This document shows positions 58,797 to 64,000 of a DNA stretch of 64,000 nucleotides, piece by piece. Below the pieces are notes generated by a model that had not been told where the DNA came from, searched no databases, and worked only from the letters and a program-made list of their open reading frames with translations. How positions within the stretch are numbered: the stretch's first letter is position 1; every line of letters begins with the position of its first letter. A program made the translations under genes and the position numbers. The stretch comes from Kutzneria viridogrisea (GTDB lineage: Bacteria > Actinomycetota > Actinomycetes > Mycobacteriales > Pseudonocardiaceae), in the NCBI GenBank assembly GCA_014138725.1, contig JACJID010000003.1:744001-808000 (forward strand). The letters are read 5' to 3'.

Positions 58797-60278
58797 CTAG
58801 CCCTGGATGGCAGCTTCGGCTTCTGCTGTCTCGGCGGGGGCTGGTGGCTTGGGGCGGCCGGGCAGGAGCAGACACAGCGGTACGGCGACAGCGGTGAAGG
58901 CGACCGACCACCAGAAGGCGTCGCCAAAGCCGTCGGCCACGGCGCCCGGGGTGCGGGCGCCCTCGGTGGCGTGCTGGAGGATGACTGCGAGCACGGCGGT
59001 GCCCACCGAGCCGCCGATCTGCTGGGCGACACGGGAGATGATGCTGGCGTCGGGGATCTGCTTGTGTCCCAGGCCGAAGTAGGCGGCGCCGGTGAGCGGG
59101 ATGACGGCGGCGCCCATGCCGATGCCGCGCACGAACAGTGCGGCCATGAGCAGCACCTTGCTGGTGTCGGCGGTGGCGAGGGCGAACGGCACGGTGGCCG
59201 CGGTGGCGAGAACGAATCCGGCGAAGGCGACCCAGCGGGGGCCGATGCGGTCGGTGTAGTCGCCAGCCCGGGTGCGCGCGATGAGCGCGCCGACGCCCTG
59301 CGGGATGAGGAGCAGTCCGGCGCCGAGCGTGTCCTCGCCCCGGACCTGCTGCCAGTACAGCGGCAACAGCAACATCGCCCCGTACAGGGTGATGCCAGCC
59401 AGGAAGCCCAGGGTGGCGGAGGAGGCCAGCGCGCGGTGGCGGAACAGCCGCAGGTTGACCAGGGCGCCGTTGGCGCGCGGCAGTGCCCAGGCGGTGAAAC
59501 CGCCGACCAGGGCGAGCCCGCCGATCAGCGGTACGAGTACCTCGGCGCTGGTGAAGCCCGTGCTGCCCTCGACCCGGGACAGTCCGTAGATGATGGCGGC
59601 GACCCCCGGGGAGAGCAGGAGCAGGCCGACGATGTCCAGGCGGGCGCGGGGACGGTCGGGTGCGGGACGGTCGTCGGGCAGGTTGCGCCAGGCGAGCCAG
59701 CCGCCGAGGACACAGAAGGGGATGTTGACGAAGAAGATCCAGCGCCAGTCGGCCAGGCTCAGGATGATGCCGCCCAGGACCGGGCCGAGGATCGGGCCGA
59801 GCGCGGTGGGCAGGGTGACGGTGGCCATGACCTTGCCGATGTTGCGGCCCTTGGCGGCCTGAATGACCAGCGTGACCACGAGCGGCATCATGATGCCGCC
59901 GCCGATGCCCTGGACGAGGCGGAAGGCGATGAGGCTGGCCGCGTCCCACGCCAGCGCGCACAGGACCGAGCCGAGCAGGAAAATCCCCAGCGCGGCGATC
60001 CACAGGCGTTTGCCGCCCATACGGGACTGGGCCCATCCGGCGAGGGGGATGGTGACGAACATCGCCAGCAGGTAGGCGGTGCTCACCCACTGGATCGTGG
60101 CCAGCGGGGCGTCGAGTTCCCGTGACAGGTCGTTGAGGGCGACGCTGACCATCGTTGTGTCGAAGACGACGGCGAGCGCGCCCACGATGATGGTGAACGC
60201 CATGCGCCACACGGCAGGGTCCACGCGGTCGAGGTCCGGCGCCGCGGGCGCGGTCGAGGCCCCGTGAGGAGTGCTCAC
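58797..60278 (-). CDS. MFS drug exporter, DHA2 (14-helix) family
   Basis: The product is 493 aa with ~14 membrane helices. The motif-C-like region LPTALGPILGPVLGGIIL identifies an antiporter, and QWVSTAYLLAMFVTIPLAGWAQSRMGGKRLW covers helices 2-3 with motif A. The GTG at 60278 has AGGAGG ahead. Proton-driven efflux of hydrophobic drugs is expected. Transcribed with the FAD monooxygenase and divergent from TetR. Confidence 0.9.
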   Translation of the reverse strand: MSTPHGASTAPAAPDLDRVDPAVWRMAFTIIVGALAVVFDTTMVSVALNDLSRELDAPLATIQWVSTAYLLAMFVTIPLAGWAQSRMGGKRLWIAALGIFLLGSVLCALAWDAASLIAFRLVQGIGGGIMMPLVVTLVIQAAKGRNIGKVMATVTLPTALGPILGPVLGGIILSLADWRWIFFVNIPFCVLGGWLAWRNLPDDRPAPDRPRARLDIVGLLLLSPGVAAIIYGLSRVEGSTGFTSAEVLVPLIGGLALVGGFTAWALPRANGALVNLRLFRHRALASSATLGFLAGITLYGAMLLLPLYWQQVRGEDTLGAGLLLIPQGVGALIARTRAGDYTDRIGPRWVAFAGFVLATAATVPFALATADTSKVLLMAALFVRGIGMGAAVIPLTGAAYFGLGHKQIPDASIISRVAQQIGGSVGTAVLAVILQHATEGARTPGAVADGFGDAFWWSVAFTAVAVPLCLLLPGRPKPPAPAETAEAEAAIQG

Positions 60279-60290
60279 GAGCAACCTCCT

Positions 60291-60356
60291 TAAGATAGAG
60301 CGTCGTATCTTACGACCGTCACAGTAGGGTACCGAGGTAAGATAGGCAAATCTATC
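60291..60356. promoter_or_regulatory. Two GATA-type inverted repeats between MFS and TetR
   Basis: Site 1: TAAGATA (60291-60297) and TATCTTA (60306-60312), with an 8-bp spacer. Site 2: GATAG (60341-60345) and CTATC (60352-60356). Both share AGATA-type half-sites, as expected for TetR dimers controlling both directions. Confidence 0.65.
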
Positions 60357-60370
60357 CAAGAGAGGTGCGG

Positions 60371-60931
60371 ATGCCTGAGCGACGCCGCGGAGCGGCACTG
60401 GAGAAGGCGCTCCTCGATGCGGCCTGGGAAGAACTCACGGCCAACGGCTACGCCAGATTCACCATGGATGCCGTCGTCCAGCGCGCCGGCACCAGCCCCC
60501 CCGTGCTCTACCGCCGCTGGTCTGACCGCGACGAGCTCGTACGGGCGGCCATCGCCCACGTCCTGGAACAGTCCCGAGTCGAGGTCCCCGACACCGGGAG
60601 CCTGCGCGAAGACGTCCTCACCCTCATGCGGGAGATCAACACCACCCGCGCCCGGCTCGTCACCGTCATGAGCGCGCACCTGGCCAGCTACTACCAGGAG
60701 ACCGGCACCAGCCCCAGCGACCTCCTCGGCGCAAGACACGAGAAAACCGCCGACGTGCTCTTCGACCGCGCCGTCGCCCGCGGCGAGATCACACCGGAAC
60801 ACCTCAGCGAACGCATCAAGTCCCTCCCCTTCGACCTGCTGCGCCACGAAATCCTCGTGACCTTCGCCCCCGTACCCGACCGCGTCCTCGAAGAGATCGT
60901 CGACACGATCTTCCTCCCCCTCCTGCGCTGA
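60371..60931 (+). CDS. TetR family regulator of efflux operon
   Basis: The product is 186 aa. The helix-turn-helix segment VQRAGTSPPVLYRRWSDRDELV is at ~37-58, and the C-terminal domain is helical (TetR_C_16/AcrR-like). It is divergent from the DHA2 exporter with two inverted repeats in the 92-bp gap, so it most likely represses the exporter and monooxygenase. Confidence 0.9.
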   Translation: MPERRRGAALEKALLDAAWEELTANGYARFTMDAVVQRAGTSPPVLYRRWSDRDELVRAAIAHVLEQSRVEVPDTGSLREDVLTLMREINTTRARLVTVMSAHLASYYQETGTSPSDLLGARHEKTADVLFDRAVARGEITPEHLSERIKSLPFDLLRHEILVTFAPVPDRVLEEIVDTIFLPLLR

Positions 60932-61045
60932 CCGCGGCACCTCTCACAGCGGAAGATCCGGAACGTCGGGACGCTTCGGTGGCTACGTCGCGCCAAGTCT
61001 GCGCAGATCCGGTCAGCGAGATCGCGAAGCCGTAGCGGACAGCTC

Positions 61046-62227
61046 TCACTCATGCAGCGCGCGCTCGCCGTTGTCGTCCATAGTGGACGCCGAGTGTCCA
61101 CGGCCGGGAAGGACGACGGTCACGGTGAGCCCGCCGCCGGGATTGGGTGCAGCGGTGGCGCTGCCTCGATGGCTGTGCGCGACAGCTCGGACGAGAGTGA
61201 GGCCAAGGCCATGTCCCTTGGCGCGGGTACGGGTGCGCTGGCGGTAGAACGGCTCGAACAGCCGGCCGGCGTCCTCGGCGGTGACGACCTCACCGGTGTT
61301 GGCGACGGTGATCACCACGGAGTCACCGCACACCGCGATGGTCAGCCGAGCGGCGCCGCCGGTGTGGTTGTGCCGGATTGCGTTGTGCAGCAGGTTGATC
61401 AGCAGATGGTGGAGCAGGTCCTCGTCGCCGTCCACGCGAACCGGACGCAGCTCGCCGCGCACACTGATCCGGCACGCGGCCGCCTCCTCGTGCACCTCCT
61501 CCAGCGCGCGCTCGGCGACCGACGTGAGGTCGACCGGCGCTGTCTCGTTCACGCCGTGCTCAGCCTGGGACAGGGCGAGCAAGGCTTCCACCGTCGCGAT
61601 GCTGCGTTCGTTGGTGGCCAGCAGCTTGGGTGCCAGGGTGGCGAGGTCGTGGTCGTGCGGGTGGGCCGCGGCGACCTGCAACATGGTGCGCATGGTCGTC
61701 AGCGGGGTGCGCAACTCGTGTGAAGCGTTGGCGGCGAAACGTTGCTGGGCTTGGAAACTCGCGTGCAGCCGGTCGAGCATCGTGTCGATCGTGTCGGCGA
61801 GTTCGGTGAACTCGTCCCTGGCGCCATCGAGACGGATGCGTTCGTCCAGGGTGTGCCCCGCGACCGTGCCCGCGGTCCGGGTGATGCGGTGGACCGGGGC
61901 GAGCATGCGCCCGGCGATGAGCCAGCCGAGTACGAGCGCGACCAGTGCCAGTCCGATCAGCGCCACTCCGGACACTCGCAGCAGCGCTACCAGGACGTCG
62001 TCCTTGCTGATGATGGCATCGGGAGGAGTCGATACGGCCGGAACCGTCACCAGGTGCTCCTCCTCGGAGAGGCGCTGCGCCGGGGCGTAGTCCGGGACGT
62101 ACCGCATCAGGAAGTACACGGTGCCCAGCAACGCGATGCCGCAGGCCAGCACCAGGCCGCCGTAGAGCAGGGTGAGCCGCAGCCGAATGGACAACCGGCT
62201 CCGTCGTGGCGTGGCGTGGACGCTCAC
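61046..62227 (-). CDS. Sensor histidine kinase
   Basis: The product is 393 aa with a GTG start. Two membrane helices (~18-42 and ~80-105) enclose a ~40-residue extracellular loop. HAMP follows (MLAPVHRITRTAGTVAG). The phosphoacceptor is in ANASHELRTPLTTM, and the ATPase has N-box LLINLLHNAIRHN and G-boxes including GHGLGLTLVRAVA. The short sensor loop suggests an intramembrane signal. Overlaps the response regulator gene by 4 nt. Confidence 0.93.
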   Translation of the reverse strand: MSVHATPRRSRLSIRLRLTLLYGGLVLACGIALLGTVYFLMRYVPDYAPAQRLSEEEHLVTVPAVSTPPDAIISKDDVLVALLRVSGVALIGLALVALVLGWLIAGRMLAPVHRITRTAGTVAGHTLDERIRLDGARDEFTELADTIDTMLDRLHASFQAQQRFAANASHELRTPLTTMRTMLQVAAAHPHDHDLATLAPKLLATNERSIATVEALLALSQAEHGVNETAPVDLTSVAERALEEVHEEAAACRISVRGELRPVRVDGDEDLLHHLLINLLHNAIRHNHTGGAARLTIAVCGDSVVITVANTGEVVTAEDAGRLFEPFYRQRTRTRAKGHGLGLTLVRAVAHSHRGSATAAPNPGGGLTVTVVLPGRGHSASTMDDNGERALHE

Positions 62228-62889
62228 GGGGTGGCGGCGAGGTAGTAGCCGATCCCGGTGGCGGTGTGCAGGATCGGCGGATCACCGAGTTTGCGCCGTA
62301 GCGTGGACACGGTGATGCGGACCGCGTTGGTGAACGGATCGGCGTGGGCGTCCCAAGCCTTCTCCAGCAACTGTTCGGCGCTCAACACCGCCCCGTCCGC
62401 GCGCAGGAGCAGTTCCAGGACGGCGAACTCCTTGCGGGTCAGGCGCAGGGTGCGGTCGCCCCGGCGGGCGTCGCGACGCGCGGGGTCCAGCCAGAGGTCG
62501 GCGTAGGTCAGCACCGGCGGGTGCGCCGTGGTGGCGCGCCGCCGCAAGGCGTGCAGTCGGGCCACGAGTTCGGGAAAGTCGAACGGCTTGACCAGATAGT
62601 CGTCGGCGCCGATGCGTAGTCCGTCGACCTTGTCGGCCAACCTGCCGGCCGCGGTCAGCATGAGAATCCGGCAATCCGGCCGCCTGGCCGCCGTCTGGCG
62701 GCACACCTCGTCACCGTGGACACCGGGAAGATCGCGGTCCAGCACCAGCACGTCGTATTCGTTGACCGCCACGCTTTCCAGCGCGGTGGCTCCGTCGTGG
62801 GCGAGGTCGACAGCCATGCCTTCCCGGCGAAGACCGGACTGCAATGCCTCGGCGAGGAATACCTCGTCCTCCACGACCAGCACGCGCAT
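62224..62889 (-). CDS. OmpR-family response regulator
   Basis: The product is 221 aa. The receiver has the acidic pair VEDE, phosphoacceptor Asp in LVLDRDLPG (~51) and Lys in VKPFDFPEL. The C-terminal winged helix includes LRLTRKEFAVLELLL and NAVRITVSTLRRKLG. Cognate of the kinase downstream. The divergent secreted repeat protein at 63077 is a possible target. Confidence 0.93.
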   Translation of the reverse strand: MRVLVVEDEVFLAEALQSGLRREGMAVDLAHDGATALESVAVNEYDVLVLDRDLPGVHGDEVCRQTAARRPDCRILMLTAAGRLADKVDGLRIGADDYLVKPFDFPELVARLHALRRRATTAHPPVLTYADLWLDPARRDARRGDRTLRLTRKEFAVLELLLRADGAVLSAEQLLEKAWDAHADPFTNAVRITVSTLRRKLGDPPILHTATGIGYYLAATP

Positions 62890-63076
62890 GTTGCCCCTCC
62901 CCTACCTGTCACTGCCGTGCGCTCACCCGATATTGGCGCGAACCGCATCGTCCACTCGCGAACATATGGCCACCATATGGAAATCACCAGACGCTGGCGA
63001 TAACACCGGTTCGGCTGGATGGAACGCGTCGCGGTCCGCCGGGGCGCGATCCACCTCCAACCGAAGGGAATCTCCC

Positions 63077-63394
63077 ATGTCCTTGTTCCTGCAACGCAGC
63101 GCCTTGGTCGTCGCGGGCCTGGCCGTCTTGCTTGGCACCGGCGGCTCCGCGTTCGCCAGCACCACGGACGCGCCTGCCGGCGGCGAACCGGCGACGCCGA
63201 TCTGCCAGCCGGCCAAGCCGCTGGAACCGGGCACGCCCTCCGTTCCGGCGAACCCGATCCAGGAGCAGCCGACCAAGCCAGTGCCGGTCGGCGCCCCCAG
63301 CGTGCCAGCGAACCCGATCCAGTGCCAGCCCGCCCAGCCGCTGAAGCCGGGTACCCCCTCCGTCCCGGCTAAGCCAGTCGGCCGGGGCAAGTAG
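63077..63394 (+). CDS. Small secreted proline-rich repeat protein
   Basis: The product is 105 aa. A signal peptide covers ~1-28 (LVVAGLAVLLGTGGSAFA). The mature part is essentially three 20-residue repeats: CQPAKPLEPGTPSVPANPIQ, EQPTKPVPVGAPSVPANPIQ and a CQPAQPLKPGTPSVPAKP version. The two Cys could form a disulphide. It is probably extended in the cell wall. AAGGGA precedes the ATG. The 260 bp after it (63395-63654) show no gene. Confidence 0.75.
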   Translation: MSLFLQRSALVVAGLAVLLGTGGSAFASTTDAPAGGEPATPICQPAKPLEPGTPSVPANPIQEQPTKPVPVGAPSVPANPIQCQPAQPLKPGTPSVPAKPVGRGK

Positions 63395-63654
63395 TCCCGC
63401 ACGCTTGACGAGCACCAGCGGGGACCGTCGGGCGTGCCAACGGTCCCCGCGCTACGTTGAGGTCGCCTCGCGAAGCGGATCGCCTGTCATGTCCACGTCT
63501 GCGTCGGTGGTTCACTGTCGCCGCAAGGACTTCACCGTATCGTTGTCGACTTTCGCGCTGCGGTCGACCACGCGTTCGACGTTCTGAGGTCCCGCGATCT
63601 CCAGAAGCACTCCTCGCGGCAGCTGAGTGCGTGTGCCCCCCTTTGTCCCGAGCC

Positions 63655-64000
63655 TCACCGAGCCGGGGCATCGGGGGTGGCGAAGGTGGGGAGTTGGAGT
63701 GCGGAGTGGGCCGGGCGGCCGGTGTCAGCGGGCAGCGAGGTGGAGTTGCGGAGGGCGGCGTTGCGTTCGGCCAGGGCTTCGGCCGTGCTGGGGAAGAGGC
63801 TGGCGTTGCCCTCGGTGACCAGGGCCTGGTTCAACTCGACGAACGGTCGGGTGGCCTGTTCGTAGGCGGTGAACGCCGTGGTGTGGTCGGGGCTGGTGGC
63901 CAGTTCGCCGGCGAGCATGTAGGCGCCGACCAGGGCGATGCTGGTGCCCTGGCCGGTGAGAAACGACGGGGCGTAGGCGGCGTCGCCGACGAGGGCGACG
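63655..64000 (-). CDS. FAD-dependent oxidoreductase, C-terminal part (cut by window edge)
   Basis: The last ~114 residues are present; the 5' part is beyond 64000. VALVGDAAYAPSFLTGQGTS is the GD motif of the PHBH/TetX-type FAD monooxygenase family, followed by IALVGAYMLAGELA and a helical tail. It probably hydroxylates or modifies an aromatic or polyketide-like substrate. Confidence 0.82.
   Translation of the reverse strand, partial: VALVGDAAYAPSFLTGQGTSIALVGAYMLAGELATSPDHTTAFTAYEQATRPFVELNQALVTEGNASLFPSTAEALAERNAALRNSTSLPADTGRPAHSALQLPTFATPDAPAR

Noticed and set aside
1-64000. rRNA, tRNA, riboswitch or origin sequences
   Set aside because: None could be recognised by reading; a covariance-model search (tRNAscan-SE, Infernal/Rfam) would be decisive for small structured RNAs.

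Overview
The window is high-GC DNA with short intergenic gaps, many GTG starts, 4-nt ATGA/GTGA gene overlaps and abundant TetR, XRE and AfsR-type regulators. This fits a large-genome filamentous actinomycete, most likely of the Pseudonocardiales. The family-level placement is an impression from gene content and intergenic repeats, not a measurement. No rRNA, tRNA, CRISPR array or replication origin was found.

Layout. 0.1-8.2 kb: regulator/oxidoreductase pairs (two TetR, two SDR, FMN reductase, HxlR) and a TetR plus tandem flavin monooxygenase operon behind a perfect 15-bp-arm palindrome. 8.3-17.4 kb: a secreted CAP protein divergent from an unusual ECF sigma / zinc-finger / membrane / CAP fusion; a GH20 hexosaminidase, an XRE protein, a HAD phosphatase, a P450 and a TetR. 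Three gaps between convergent genes (4.1, 8.6 and 16.2 kb) hold tandem arrays with a strict 21-bp period; the first also holds a 22-bp array. 17.4-26.4 kb: a frameshifted VC0807-like gene, an amidohydrolase, paired RNHCP proteins, two MFS transporters, a phosphoesterase and a beta-propeller protein.

26.4-39 kb looks like a signalling/conflict island. A three-gene operon encodes an NB-ARC-TPR (NLR-like) ATPase, an unrecognised helical protein and a class III cyclase-like protein. The ATPase N-terminus and the cyclase C-terminus carry matching RHIM/BASS-like amyloid motifs (VIQAG...NGDI and AIQVG...HGGL), which suggests a sensor-effector pair. Facing it are a TIR-NPCBM gene, a membrane-anchored NPCBM-like gene and a Crp/Fnr-family cNMP-binding regulator. 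Further right are a lipase and a membrane-protein/XRE pair driven by mirror-image leaderless promoters, a secreted phospholipase A2 and an AfsR-type SARP/NB-ARC/TPR regulator.

39-48.4 kb is rearranged: an SDR whose divergent TetR has lost its DNA-binding domain, a possible VapA-like small protein, remnants of three IS families (IS481, ISL3, IS3), and a 1,173-bp inverted repeat carrying two copies of a quinone reductase gene. 48.5-52.4 kb is a four-gene overlapping operon (DSD1-type PLP enzyme, ornithine cyclodeaminase family, YheO-type PAS/HTH, threonine-synthase-like), resembling three of the four enzyme families of the beta-hydroxyaspartate pathway. 52.5-61 kb holds a lipoprotein hydrolase / DinB / methyltransferase operon with a divergent XRE-cupin regulator, an AraC regulator, and a FAD monooxygenase plus DHA2 exporter with a divergent TetR. 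61-64 kb holds a two-component system, a small secreted proline-rich repeat protein, and the 3' end of a FAD oxidoreductase cut by the window edge.
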